Assembly: GCF_005116505.1 (NCBI RefSeq)
Contig: NZ_SWBR01000001.1
Coordinates: 1,302,001-1,366,000, forward strand
Source: Pedobacter polaris
GTDB lineage: Bacteria; Bacteroidota; Bacteroidia; Sphingobacteriales; Sphingobacteriaceae
Direction of reading: 5' to 3'
DNA: 64,000 bases
The notes under the pieces were generated by a model. That model was not told where the DNA came from and searched no databases. It saw nothing but the letters and a program-made list of their open reading frames with translations. Numbering within the stretch: position 1 is the stretch's first letter; each line of letters begins with the position of its first letter. A program made the position numbers and the translations under genes. Positions 52,533 through 62,149 of this stretch are shown one piece after another.

Positions 52533-52576
52533 CAGCGACCTTAAGGCGACATTACGGCGACCTTACCGCGACATAT
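52533..52576. repeat. Four 11-bp phased direct repeats
   Basis: CAGCGACCTTA, AGGCGACATTA, CGGCGACCTTA, CCGCGACATAT follow one another without gaps, with GCGAC repeated every 11 bp, about one helical turn. They lie in the 400-bp gap between the P-type ATPase and the GNAT gene, which otherwise shows no gene. Candidate protein-binding array or REP-type sequence. Confidence 0.5.
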
Positions 52577-52819
52577 ATTCTAGTTTGCTTCGTATCTAGC
52601 CCTATAGCTCCCCCTATATCGGTTATAAATAAGTCTTATTATCTAATTTGTTCTTACTAGCTGTTATTTTAAAAATTGCTTTTTTCTCGAACGATTGCTT
52701 AACCAATCACGATTATGATATGAGTATAACAACTTACAAAATACAACACAGCTTTTACACAGCTCATTTAATTGATAATGCTAAACAAGTTATATTTGAG
52801 CCTAAACCTTATACTTTCT

Positions 52820-53500
52820 ATGAGCCATATTTTAGATAATCCTATTTATCATGCTTTAATTTCTGGTCATAGTGCTTTTGCAAAAGGTAAGGGAAATGCA
52901 AAATATTACAGCACAGCAGTTGCTTTATTTGCAGGGCTTAAAAATAATGATGATCAGGATTTTGAAACACTTTATAGGCATAGCCCTGAGGAAAGTAAAT
53001 TTATTGTCTTTTCTCCAATTCAACTCCAAATACCAGCTAAATGGAAACTGATGAACCACATTGATATGCTTCAGTTGGTATATGAGGGAAAAGATATACC
53101 AAAGGGAGAAGAGAAAGATTATAAAGATTTATCAGATCATCATGTAGATGAAATGATAGAATTAGTAAAACTTACCCAACCCGGACCTTTTTTAGCAAGA
53201 ACAATAGATTTTGGTAATTATACAGGTGTGTTTAAAGATGAGAAATTAGTGGCTATGGCAGGCCATCGTTTTAATCCGGTTCCATATACCGAAATTAGCG
53301 CGGTTTGCACCCATCCAGAACATTTGGGCAATGGCCATGCTTATCATCTTTTGCGTGAACAAATTAAACGAATACTAGGTAAATCTGAAATTCCCTTTTT
53401 ACATGTTAGAAATGACAATGTTGGCGCCATCAAATTATATGAGAAAATTGGCTTTAAAATCAGAAAAAGTATGATTGCTTATGTGATACAAAAAGCCTGA
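52820..53500 (+). CDS. GNAT-family acetyltransferase
   Basis: A 226-residue protein; the ATG at 52820 gives MSHILDNPIYHALISGHSAF, while an upstream frame to 52772 adds an unlikely leader. The C-terminal half is a GNAT domain (EISAVCTHPEHLGNGHAYHL, then HVRNDNVGAIKLYEKIGF). The N-terminal half matches FR47-like acetyltransferases. Substrate unknown. Confidence 0.88.
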   Translation: MSHILDNPIYHALISGHSAFAKGKGNAKYYSTAVALFAGLKNNDDQDFETLYRHSPEESKFIVFSPIQLQIPAKWKLMNHIDMLQLVYEGKDIPKGEEKDYKDLSDHHVDEMIELVKLTQPGPFLARTIDFGNYTGVFKDEKLVAMAGHRFNPVPYTEISAVCTHPEHLGNGHAYHLLREQIKRILGKSEIPFLHVRNDNVGAIKLYEKIGFKIRKSMIAYVIQKA

Positions 53501-53562
53501 CATTTACGCATACAGAATGTTTCTAAATTAAAATGAGATTCGATGGTATCATTCCATTCATC

Positions 53563-53570
53563 TAGCTTTG
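53563..53570 (+). promoter_or_regulatory. Promoter -7 element for the CDGSH gene
   Basis: TAGCTTTG matches TAnnTTTG exactly, 16 bp before the ATG at 53587, implying a very short leader. No convincing -33 TTTG is seen. Confidence 0.4.
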
Positions 53571-53586
53571 TTTGAAACAAAAAGAA

Positions 53587-53811
53587 ATGTCGAAAACTAA
53601 ACTTACAATCAATAATAACGGTTCTGTTAAAATAGAAGGCGATTTTGAAATCGTTGATAGAAATGGCGATACATACGGCTTACAAGGAAGAACAGTACTT
53701 TCCATCTGCCGTTGCGGACTTTCTAAAAATAAACCTTTTTGTGATGGGTCTCATAATGGCCACTTTGAGCACGAAGCCATTGCTTTTGATTTGCCTCCTA
53801 AAAAAGTTTAG
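53587..53811 (+). CDS. CDGSH iron-sulfur domain protein
   Basis: A 74-residue protein from the ATG at 53587 (MSKTKLTINNNGSVKIEGDF). The motif CRCGLSKNKPFCDGSHNGHF holds the three Cys and one His that bind a redox-active 2Fe-2S cluster in CDGSH proteins. A slightly longer frame starts at a TTG at 53572. Function in bacteria is not settled. Confidence 0.93.
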   Translation: MSKTKLTINNNGSVKIEGDFEIVDRNGDTYGLQGRTVLSICRCGLSKNKPFCDGSHNGHFEHEAIAFDLPPKKV

Positions 53812-53940
53812 GTTCTTTCTCTATTCACTAATACTTTCTCTCCTTGCTTTTTTTATCAGTGCTATTTCTGTAAGGGCATAGCTATGCCTAGTCATTTCTA
53901 CTTCTTAAACGCTAAAATTACGCTATTTTACAGTTTTTTT

Positions 53941-54037
53941 TTCTTGCGCATTAAGCGTATTGGCTAAAATCTTAAATAATCGTCACGTGAATATTACAGA
54001 GCTTTTTAGCGTGAATTTTCTTGCGGATTAAGCGTAT
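53941..54037. promoter_or_regulatory. 20-bp direct repeats upstream of susC
   Basis: TTCTTGCGCATTAAGCGTAT (53941-53960) and TTCTTGCGGATTAAGCGTAT (54018-54037) differ at one base and are 77 bp apart (7 turns of 11 bp). They lie 50-150 bp upstream of the susC promoter candidate and are good candidates for activator binding sites. The 490-bp region before susC contains no gene. Confidence 0.6.
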
Positions 54038-54086
54038 CAAAAAATATATAACTAACTAATAATAAGCATTTTACGTTAATTTTTAT

Positions 54087-54117
54087 TTTGCATTTGTTAT
54101 TTTTTAGAATAGCTTTA
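54087..54117 (+). promoter_or_regulatory. Promoter candidate for susCD
   Basis: TTTG at 54087-54090, 19-bp spacer, TAGCTTTA at 54110-54117 (one mismatch to TAnnTTTG). The leader of about 180 nt contains a hairpin CTAGGC/GCCTAG at 54249-54265. Confidence 0.45.
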
Positions 54118-54300
54118 CTCCCAGCATAATTTAATTAAGCATTACCAAATCACGCTCATTTAGTTCCTCATGTTATTCATTTTAATAGCAAATAATGTGA
54201 TACTGGGCGCATTGGAAAATTAGTGTTTAATTAATAGAGAGGGAGCAACTAGGCTTATTGCCTAGGGTTTTGTGACGTAATTATTTAACCAAATATAAAC

Positions 54301-57300
54301 ATGAGAAAAACAGTTACCCTACTTGTAAGTATGGTCCTAACTGCCTTTACATTTTGTTACGCACAAGATGTAGTGATTAAAGGTAGTATCAAGGACAAAA
54401 GTGGAGCTCCAATACCTGGAGTATCCGTAAACGTTAAAAATTCAAAAATAGCGACTTCCTCCAACGGCGAGGGTGTGTATGCTATTGGTGCAGCTCCCAA
54501 TGCAACGTTAGTTTTTACAATGCTTGGCTTCAAAACACAGGAGGTTCCAGTTAACAATAGAACTCAAATTAATATCGAATTAATTGAAGCTGTAAATGAG
54601 TTGTCAGATGTGGTGGTTATTGGGTACGGAACAGCTCGAAAGAAAGATATAACTGGTGCTGTTTCAAGTGTTAGGGCAACACAGCTGGAAAATGAAAATC
54701 CACAAAGTGTAGCAGACATTTTAAAAGGAAACATTCCGGGCTTAAGCGTTGGTATGAATACGAGTGCAAAAGGAGGGGGCGATTTACTAGTGAGGGGAAA
54801 AACATCGCTAACTGCTGGCACATCTCCACTAATTATTCTTGATGGAGTGATTTATATCGGTCAGTTATCAGATATCAACCCAAATGACATTGAAACAATT
54901 GATGTTTTAAAAGATGCAAGTTCATTGGCTGTATATGGTTCAAAAGCTGCTACTGGAGCGGTTGCCATCACTACTAAAAAAGGAAAATCAAGCACGCCAA
55001 CAATTAATTTCAATACCAACTACGGAATTGCAACACTTTCAAAAGATCAGCCAGTTTATGATGGGCCAGGTTTTCTTTTGTGGAGGGCTGATGTATTAAG
55101 GGCTCCTGGAACTCAACCGGCTTACATCTATAACGATCCTAACAATTTACCCGCAGGCGTTACATTAACGCAATGGTTAAATGGTCAAACGAGTACAAAT
55201 CCAACAGACTTATGGTTAAGTCGTTTGGGCTTATTAGCAAACGAAAAAGCAAATTACTTGGCCGGAAAAGAAACGGACTGGTATGATCTATTATTCCGTA
55301 CAGGCCAACGTCAAGACCATACCGTAAGCATGTCTGGTAGAAAAGAAGAGCTTAATTATTACATGTCTTTGGGTTATCTAAAAAACGAGAACTTAATTGA
55401 AGGTGGAGAATTTAGTACTTTCAGAACAAGAGTAAATTTAGAAGCAAAGGCAGCTAAGTTTTTAACTTTAGGTTTAAATCTGCAATATGCTGATCGTGAT
55501 GAAGGGGCAATTGAAGCAGATTGGGGTCAGTTGACAAACCTATCTCCTTATGGAGATTTTTATAACGCTGATGGAACGCTAAGAAGAATTCCTACAGATG
55601 ATAATGGTCTAAATGCTAGAAATCCATTTCTAAATCCAACCTATAATAGCAGGATGGTTAAACAAAATACTTTATTTGGTAGTTTGCTGGTAAAAGCAGA
55701 ATTACCATTTGGAATTGTTTATTCCCTAAATTTTAGTCCGGGAATAGATATGTACCGTACTTTTAACCATTCGTCATCAAAAAATCCAAACGTAACAGTT
55801 CTTGGAGGTTCTGCATCAAGGGCTCAAGAAACTCGTTACAATTGGCAAGCAGATAATCTATTAAAATGGAATAGAACAATAGGAAAAATACATAATTTTG
55901 ATGTTACCTTATTGGCAAATGCAGAGAAATTCCAATCATGGTATACCTCATCTAGCAATGAAGGTTTTGCACCTAGCGATATATTAGGTTACCATAATCT
56001 AGGAAGTGGTATTAAACCATCAATTACAAGTGATGATAATGTGTATACGGGCAATGCGCTAATGGGAAGGTTAAACTACTCATTAATGAGCAGGTACAAC
56101 TTTACATTTACGGCTCGTAAAGATGGATATTCTGGCTTTGGAGATAAAAATAAAAGTGCAACATTTACTTCTGCTGCAGTAGCTTGGACCTTTACCGAAG
56201 AAGAATTTATGAAACCTATTACTTGGCTTAACTTCGGTAAAATTAGAGTTTCTTACGGGTTCAATGGAAATAGGGTTTCAGATCCTTATGCTAACCTATT
56301 CTCAGTAGATGCCGGAAAATATCAAGCAGTGAACACAAGTGGAGCAGCTGCAGAGGTTAATTCAATTGTAATTGCCAATAGAATTGGAAATCCAAATTTA
56401 GCTTGGGAAAAAACCAAAGCATTAAATGTTGGTTTAGACTGGGCTATTTTAAACAATAGAGTAAGCGGTGCTTTCGAATACTACGATAAAAAAACTTCAG
56501 ATTTAATCATTAGCCAAACCCTTCCTGATGTATCAGGCTATAATAATGTGTTTTCTAATATTGGTGCAGTAAGCAATAAAGGTTTTGAGATTTCTGTAAA
56601 CAGCAGAAACCTAACATCTGGTAAAGTGCTTTGGAATACTTCTATGAACTTCTCGCTAAACAGAAACAAGATTATTAAACTGGCAACGCCTAATAATGAT
56701 TTAGGAAATGGTTGGTTTATTGGACAGGATATTGATGTAATTTGGGATTACAAAATTCTAGGTGTATGGCAAGAAAATGAAGTGGCTGAAGCTAATAAAT
56801 TTAACAAAGGCATTAAACCGGGTGATTTTAAATTGCAAGATATTAATGGTGATTATGCTTACTCTGATGTTGATAAGCAATTTTTAGGATACCGTAACCC
56901 TAGGTTCACTTGGGCAATGAGAAATGAGTTTAATCTTTTCAAAAGTTTCGATGTTTCATTTCAGTTGATTTCTAACTGGGGTCAAAAAGCACAAGATAAT
57001 CAAAGGTTAAATCAACCAGGAAGTGTTGGTTTTGGTCGTACCAGTTCATACATATTACCGTATTGGACACCTCAAAATCCAACAAACGAATATGCTCGTT
57101 TAGGCTCTAATTTTAGTGGTGTTAACTTTAATGTATACAGCAAAAGCTCGTTTATTAGGTTAAATACTGTTGCCATTGCTTATACAATTCCTAAATCATT
57201 ACTTGAGAAAGTGAAAGTACAAACTGCTAAAGTTTACTTTAACATTAATAATGCTGCCGTTTACTCACCAGATTGGAACCAGTGGGATCCTCAAAATAAT

Positions 57301-57348
57301 GGGCCAACACCAACTTATTACACTTTGGGCTTAAATCTTTCTTTATAA
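54301..57348 (+). CDS. SusC/RagA-family TonB-linked outer-membrane transporter
   Basis: A 1015-residue TonB-dependent receptor. A signal peptide (about 1-21) is followed by a carboxypeptidase-regulatory-like domain (about 25-100, GSIKDKSGAPIPGVSVNV), the SusC signature DVVVIGYGTARKKDITGAVS, the plug domain (GNIPGLSVG, DGVIYIG, LKDASSLAVYGSKAATGAV) and a 22-strand barrel ending in LGLNLSL. It imports oligosaccharides or other nutrients with the adjacent SusD. No glycoside hydrolase gene is linked here, so the substrate is unknown. Confidence 0.95.
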   Translation: MRKTVTLLVSMVLTAFTFCYAQDVVIKGSIKDKSGAPIPGVSVNVKNSKIATSSNGEGVYAIGAAPNATLVFTMLGFKTQEVPVNNRTQINIELIEAVNELSDVVVIGYGTARKKDITGAVSSVRATQLENENPQSVADILKGNIPGLSVGMNTSAKGGGDLLVRGKTSLTAGTSPLIILDGVIYIGQLSDINPNDIETIDVLKDASSLAVYGSKAATGAVAITTKKGKSSTPTINFNTNYGIATLSKDQPVYDGPGFLLWRADVLRAPGTQPAYIYNDPNNLPAGVTLTQWLNGQTSTNPTDLWLSRLGLLANEKANYLAGKETDWYDLLFRTGQRQDHTVSMSGRKEELNYYMSLGYLKNENLIEGGEFSTFRTRVNLEAKAAKFLTLGLNLQYADRDEGAIEADWGQLTNLSPYGDFYNADGTLRRIPTDDNGLNARNPFLNPTYNSRMVKQNTLFGSLLVKAELPFGIVYSLNFSPGIDMYRTFNHSSSKNPNVTVLGGSASRAQETRYNWQADNLLKWNRTIGKIHNFDVTLLANAEKFQSWYTSSSNEGFAPSDILGYHNLGSGIKPSITSDDNVYTGNALMGRLNYSLMSRYNFTFTARKDGYSGFGDKNKSATFTSAAVAWTFTEEEFMKPITWLNFGKIRVSYGFNGNRVSDPYANLFSVDAGKYQAVNTSGAAAEVNSIVIANRIGNPNLAWEKTKALNVGLDWAILNNRVSGAFEYYDKKTSDLIISQTLPDVSGYNNVFSNIGAVSNKGFEISVNSRNLTSGKVLWNTSMNFSLNRNKIIKLATPNNDLGNGWFIGQDIDVIWDYKILGVWQENEVAEANKFNKGIKPGDFKLQDINGDYAYSDVDKQFLGYRNPRFTWAMRNEFNLFKSFDVSFQLISNWGQKAQDNQRLNQPGSVGFGRTSSYILPYWTPQNPTNEYARLGSNFSGVNFNVYSKSSFIRLNTVAIAYTIPKSLLEKVKVQTAKVYFNINNAAVYSPDWNQWDPQNNGPTPTYYTLGLNLSL

Positions 57349-57361
57349 TCAATTGACCGAT

Positions 57362-59236
57362 ATGAAAACTTTAAATAAAAAATTAATAATTGCAGTATTA
57401 TTTCTCACAGTAGTGAGTAGCTGTAAAAAGTCATACCTAGACTCAGAATACCTTTCGAAATTTGAACCTGAGTTTGCATACAATAGTGTATCAGGTATGA
57501 AAGGGGCTTTGGCCGGATTAGGAGCTAATACAAAAAGAGAATTTTTTGATGATATGGCACCAATAGTTACCGAGGCTATATTTTCTGATGTTGCGGTAGA
57601 CGGAACGACAGATAAAAGCACCCAAGCTCAGGATATGGATACCCGTGTTACGCCAGATGCTAACTTGAATAGCCCAGATTTTAACCGTATTGGTTTTTAT
57701 TGGACGGAAGGTTTCAGAGGTGTAAGATATGCTAACTCTATCATCAGCAACATCAATACCCCTACTTATAAAAATGATGCAGAAAAAAATGCAATCCTTG
57801 GATCTGCATATTTTTATCGTGCTTATTATTATTATCGTTTAGTGCACCAATTTGGTGATGTGCCCCTAATCTTGAAAGATTTAACCGAGCCAAAGCTTGA
57901 TTATTTCTCTACAAAAAGAGAGGTTATTCTTAAGCAAATGAAATCAGATTTATTATTTGCACAAACTTGGGTGCTTGATGCAGTTGATAAAGGAGAAGTT
58001 ACCAAAGGTGCGGTTAGTCATTTATTAACTAAAGTTAATTTGGCCTTAGGTGATTTTGATGATGCAATTACTTCCGCCAATAATGTAATAAATGGTGGCA
58101 AATACGGCTTAATGACAACACGTTTTGGAAGTACCGCATCAGATGCTACAAAAAATGTGATTTGGGATTTGCATAGAATGGATAACAAGGCACTTGCAAC
58201 AAATAGAGAAGCTTTGTTTTTAGTGATTGATAGAGAAACATTGGCAGGGGCTACAGCGAATGGCTCTCAAGTAATGCGTAATTGTGTGCCTGCATGGCAT
58301 TTTGCTAACTTGAAAACACCAAGTGGTTTAACACAGGCAATAGTAGATGGTGTTACTGTAGAAATCCCTTTAACATTGATGTATGGAAGAGGAATCGGAA
58401 GGTATCGTGGGACATCATATAGTACCAAACATATATGGACAGACAATACAGATTATCGCCATGCACCAGGCATGTGGGTGAACATGACCGATTTGGTTTA
58501 TAATAATCCAGCCCTTAAAAACTCATCAAACCCTACGGAAAAAGCACTTTATGGAAAACCATTGGTAGATGTAACTGCTGGTAACGTTAACAATATGTTT
58601 TTAAATAAAGGTTTAGATACCATTCGCCACTTTTTTGGATGGCCGCACTACAAAACTTTCATTAACTCTACCAATGCATTAGCAGTTGATAAATATTGGT
58701 CGCCACCAAGAGGTACAAATACAGATTGGTATGTTTTCAGGCTAGCTGAAACCTATTTGTTGCGTGCAGAAGCTTATTATTGGAAAAATAATTTAGGGTT
58801 GGCAATGGCCGATATCAATCAGGTTAGAGCCCGAGCTAATGCAACCTTACTTACAAATGCATCTACTATCACTATCGGAACAATTTTAGATGAAAGAGCA
58901 AGAGAACTCTACTATGAAGAGCCTCGTAAAACTGAGTTAACGCGTATAGCTTATATTTTTGCCCAAACTGGTCAGCCTGCATATAATGGCAAAACCTATA
59001 ATTTGGCTGCTTTCTCAGACAATAACTTTTTCTACGATAGAATTATCGAAAAAAATGATTTTTACAGAAATAAAGTGCCAACTATTTCCGGTGTAAACTT
59101 TAAAATATCTCCTTTTCACGTTTTATGGCCAGTACCAGGAACAGCTCAACGTTTCAACACACAAGGCCGTATCAACCAAAATAAAGGTTATACAGGATAT
59201 GAAAACAATGTTCCGGCATTGGATAAAATTCCTTAA
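57362..59236 (+). CDS. SusD/RagB-family nutrient-binding lipoprotein
   Basis: A 624-residue lipoprotein, start at 57362 (MKTLNKKLIIAVLFLTVV, lipobox Cys in SSCKKSYLD). An alternative TTG at 57353 is less likely. TPR-like helical fold: NAILGSAYFYRAYYYYRLVH near residue 140 and the C-terminal RLAETYLLRAEAYYWKNNLG are typical. It caps the SusC transporter and binds its ligand. 13 bp after susC. Confidence 0.94.
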   Translation: MKTLNKKLIIAVLFLTVVSSCKKSYLDSEYLSKFEPEFAYNSVSGMKGALAGLGANTKREFFDDMAPIVTEAIFSDVAVDGTTDKSTQAQDMDTRVTPDANLNSPDFNRIGFYWTEGFRGVRYANSIISNINTPTYKNDAEKNAILGSAYFYRAYYYYRLVHQFGDVPLILKDLTEPKLDYFSTKREVILKQMKSDLLFAQTWVLDAVDKGEVTKGAVSHLLTKVNLALGDFDDAITSANNVINGGKYGLMTTRFGSTASDATKNVIWDLHRMDNKALATNREALFLVIDRETLAGATANGSQVMRNCVPAWHFANLKTPSGLTQAIVDGVTVEIPLTLMYGRGIGRYRGTSYSTKHIWTDNTDYRHAPGMWVNMTDLVYNNPALKNSSNPTEKALYGKPLVDVTAGNVNNMFLNKGLDTIRHFFGWPHYKTFINSTNALAVDKYWSPPRGTNTDWYVFRLAETYLLRAEAYYWKNNLGLAMADINQVRARANATLLTNASTITIGTILDERARELYYEEPRKTELTRIAYIFAQTGQPAYNGKTYNLAAFSDNNFFYDRIIEKNDFYRNKVPTISGVNFKISPFHVLWPVPGTAQRFNTQGRINQNKGYTGYENNVPALDKIP

Positions 59237-59266
59237 AATACAATTTAGTTAAGTTTGTTTAGTAAG

Positions 59267-59302
59267 AAAGGCAGTACTTTAATAAGTCTGCCTTTTTTTA
59301 TT
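59267..59302 (+). terminator. Terminator of the susCD operon
   Basis: An 8-bp stem AAAGGCAG/CTGCCTTT (59267-59274 with 59288-59295), loop of 13 nt, then T-run. Convergent with the MFS gene. Confidence 0.8.
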
Positions 59303-59326
59303 GCTCCACATCATCTAGCATACTAA

Positions 59327-60499
59327 CTAACTTTTGCTAACCTTGCTTTTTTTAAGCAGTGCGCCTAACCCAAAAGCAGGCCCAATTGCTAAAAACATAT
59401 AAATGTACTGGGCATCTATCTTATTTCTTAGTGCGTCAATAAATTGTATGCTAATTATAGTTAAGGCAAAGCCGATACAGTTTACAATGGTTAAAGAAGT
59501 CCCCTTAGTTGCATCTGGTGCATTTTGTGCAACCAAAGTAGAAAATAGAGGAGAATCTGCAATTACTGCCATACTCCATATCAATAAGAAAGTTAGTAAT
59601 ACAACGGATGAAGAACTGACTAAAATAAGTGGAGAAATGATGCAACATAGACCTGAAATAGCCAATGAAATTGTTGCAATTTTCTTGGCCCCGAAACGTT
59701 CAGCAATCAGCCCACTAAATAAACAAGCTAAACTACCTACAACAATAATTACAAATGATAAAAGAGAAACATCTAGGTTAGTGTTAAGGTGCCGATTATT
59801 GTAGGTAGTTAAGATAACCGGAACAAAGACCCAAAAAGAATAAAGCTCCCACATGTGTCCGAAGTACCCAAATGCTGCAGATTTAAATTTTTCATTTTTA
59901 AAACTCTGCATAAAGCTGTTTAACTTTAGTTTTTGACTAGTTTTGCGAAAGGGTCCATCAGGAACTAAAAACAACATGGCGAAACCACCAATTGTTGAAA
60001 GTAATGATGTAGAATAGATAACATATTTCCAAGGCAATGTTGCCAACATACTTTTTAAAAAATGGGGAAATGCAGTGCCAATAACTAAAGCTCCTACTAA
60101 AAAGCCTAATGATTTCCCCAATCCTTTTTGGTAGTGGTCTGCTGCAATTTTCATCCCAATGGGATAAATGCCAGCAAGCAGAAATCCAGTTAAAAATCTA
60201 AACAACATTAACTCTACTGAACTAATTTCATTTAGGGTAATGCCCAAATTAATTACAGCAGAAATTATAGCACAGCTAAAGAATATTTTTGAGGGAGAAA
60301 ACCGGTCTGAAATTGCCAAAACCGCGAAGGCTAATGTACCTGTAATAAAACCTAAAAGTACAGCACTTGTAAGGTAGGCTAAATAGCTATTAGATAAGTT
60401 GAAACGAAGTGCAATATCAGCCATTACGGCATTTCCTGCAAACCACAATGAAGTACAGAAAAACTGAGAGATAACAATTGTGGGTAAAATCCTGTTCAT
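59327..60499 (-). CDS. MFS-family transporter
   Basis: A 390-residue major facilitator protein with about twelve membrane helices. The loop between helices 2 and 3 shows AISDRFSPSKIFF, a variant of the usual GxLaDRfGrkr motif, and there is an equivalent AERFGAKKIATI in the second half. No clear substrate motif; it resembles CynX/NimT-like or uncharacterised sugar/drug transporters. Convergent with susD. Confidence 0.88.
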   Translation of the reverse strand: MNRILPTIVISQFFCTSLWFAGNAVMADIALRFNLSNSYLAYLTSAVLLGFITGTLAFAVLAISDRFSPSKIFFSCAIISAVINLGITLNEISSVELMLFRFLTGFLLAGIYPIGMKIAADHYQKGLGKSLGFLVGALVIGTAFPHFLKSMLATLPWKYVIYSTSLLSTIGGFAMLFLVPDGPFRKTSQKLKLNSFMQSFKNEKFKSAAFGYFGHMWELYSFWVFVPVILTTYNNRHLNTNLDVSLLSFVIIVVGSLACLFSGLIAERFGAKKIATISLAISGLCCIISPLILVSSSSVVLLTFLLIWSMAVIADSPLFSTLVAQNAPDATKGTSLTIVNCIGFALTIISIQFIDALRNKIDAQYIYMFLAIGPAFGLGALLKKSKVSKS

Positions 60500-60555
60500 T
60501 AAAAAAGCATTAATTTTTTAAAAATAATGCTTTAAATAAGTAATATGCAATAATG

Positions 60556-60930
60556 TTAGGAGCGGATGTATTTTTTTCTAAAATCAAATTTTGCAGGTAG
60601 TTTGGTAATTAAAACAAGTGCACCTACCGTCATTATGATTTGAATTACAATAAGTGATATCGCTACCGTATCGGCGCCTGTGGATACTGTAATGTCACAA
60701 AGCTTATATATGTTTCTGGCAATTAAAATAAGTAATAAGTATTTGCCTATTGCAAAGCGTCTTTTAATAAGAATAGCAGAAAAATACCTTAAAACCAACA
60801 CTAATCCAGCTATAATTAAATCTTCTGTGCTAGTAAGCCCGCGAACAAAAACATTAATGAATCCAAGTACGAAAGTGCAAAGCACTAAATTGGATGCAAT
60901 GTTGTAATAATCTAAAAACTTTACTTTCAT
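60556..60930 (-). CDS. Small membrane protein, PsiE-like topology
   Basis: A 124-residue protein from the Met at 60930 (MKVKFLDYYNIASNLVLCTF). Four hydrophobic helices with short loops recall phosphate-starvation PsiE proteins, but the identity is weak. Divergent from the DUF1573 gene. Function unknown. Confidence 0.6.
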   Translation of the reverse strand: MKVKFLDYYNIASNLVLCTFVLGFINVFVRGLTSTEDLIIAGLVLVLRYFSAILIKRRFAIGKYLLLILIARNIYKLCDITVSTGADTVAISLIVIQIIMTVGALVLITKLPAKFDFRKKYIRS

Positions 60931-61172
60931 AAGCATTAATTAAATTTAGGGAGATTGGTAAATATCGATATTTAATTATACAGCAGCAAATTTTTTTACA
61001 GTAATAATCACTTAAAGTGTTAACTACTAATTTTTTACGAGTTTATATTAAGGTCTAACAACTCTATTTTTGATAAGAATTTGCAGAATTTTTTAATATA
61101 ATGAGCTATTGTTGTTTAAATTTTAGGTTTTTAAATGATTTGAATTTATATTCGTTTATTAAAAAACATTCC

Positions 61173-61586
61173 ATGAAAAAATTAATTTTCCTATTTACAC
61201 TAGTGCTAGGTTTCATTGCAATTACAGCTATGAAAATTGATACAGAACCTCAATTTAAGTTTGTTGAACCAAATGGTCACGATTTTGGGAAAATTATACA
61301 GGGGAAACCAGTTTCGGTAGAAATGAAATTTACCAATATAGGTGATAAACCTTTAATTATTAGCAGTGTAGAGCCAACTTGTGGATGTACAATAGCTAAG
61401 TTTACCACCACACCTGTGTTAAAGGGCAAAATGGGCTCAATTACTTTAACCTATAATGCAGCAGCATTGGGTACATTTAATAAAAATGTTACCGTTAAAT
61501 CTAATGCAACAGAACCTTCAAAGGCTGTTTATTTTAAAGGTGAAGTTATTGCAGAGTCAACAACAACAAAAACATCTTCTAAATAA
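61173..61586 (+). CDS. DUF1573-domain secreted protein
   Basis: A 137-residue protein; start at 61173 (MKKLIFLFTLVLGFIAITAM) giving a signal peptide. The longer frame from 61101 has no signal-like start. The body is a DUF1573 (ASH-like) immunoglobulin fold with the signature GHDFGKIIQGKPVSVEMKFT, then NIGDKPLIISSVEPTCGCT. Function unknown; common in Bacteroidota periplasm. Confidence 0.9.
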   Translation: MKKLIFLFTLVLGFIAITAMKIDTEPQFKFVEPNGHDFGKIIQGKPVSVEMKFTNIGDKPLIISSVEPTCGCTIAKFTTTPVLKGKMGSITLTYNAAALGTFNKNVTVKSNATEPSKAVYFKGEVIAESTTTKTSSK

Positions 61587-61621
61587 TACCACTATCCCTT
61601 TTTATTTACTAACTGCTACAG

Positions 61622-61927
61622 ATGAATAATCCAGTATTAAAATTAAATGAACAAGGTAGGGGTGCTTTCCTCATTTTGGATGGAGAAGAGCAATTAGGAG
61701 AAATGGCGCTGGCTATTTTCGATAAGGAAATGGTTGTTTACCATACCGAAGTTTTGCCTAAAGCAGAAGGACAAGGTTTAGCAAAGTTGATGCTAAATGC
61801 AATGGTTGCCTATGCAAGAGAAAAAGGTTTAAAAGTTACGCCACTTTGTCCCTATGTACATGCTCAATTTAAAAGGCATCCAGCAGACTTTGAAGATATT
61901 TGGAATAAAGCCAAAGAAGATCAGTAA
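61622..61927 (+). CDS. YjdJ/Gtn1-type small GNAT acetyltransferase
   Basis: A 101-residue minimal GNAT. The CoA motif VLPKAEGQGLAKLMLNAMV (about residues 46-64) and C-terminal LKVTPLCPYVHAQFKRHP are typical of the YjdJ/GNAT-like family. It follows the DUF1573 gene by 35 bp. Confidence 0.9.
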   Translation: MNNPVLKLNEQGRGAFLILDGEEQLGEMALAIFDKEMVVYHTEVLPKAEGQGLAKLMLNAMVAYAREKGLKVTPLCPYVHAQFKRHPADFEDIWNKAKEDQ

Positions 61928-62149
61928 AGTACAATAGTTCAGCATGTTTGTCAGCCGTTTCCTTAGTAAAAAACGGTTTTAAAACTTGCATTTAAGGAGT
62001 AAATTAATCTAGTTTCCTTTTAAAATACAAACTTAAGTTTATTTTAATTATTTGATAAATAGATATTTAAATATAAGTTAAAATATTTTTTATACTCACG
62101 TAGGGGTAAAGCTTCTTTTCGTTGTCTCATTTTAAAATCAGACAAAAAA

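Noticed and set aside
52533..52576. Short regular repeats as a possible CRISPR array
   Set aside because: The units are 11 bp with no spacers between them, and there are no cas genes in the window.
52648..52839. Plus-strand reading frame before the GNAT gene (52648)
   Set aside because: It overlaps the GNAT start, has no recognisable domain and starts in AT-rich repeat-bearing DNA.
57349..57621. Minus-strand reading frame at the start of susD
   Set aside because: It is antisense to the SusD signal peptide and N-terminal domain.
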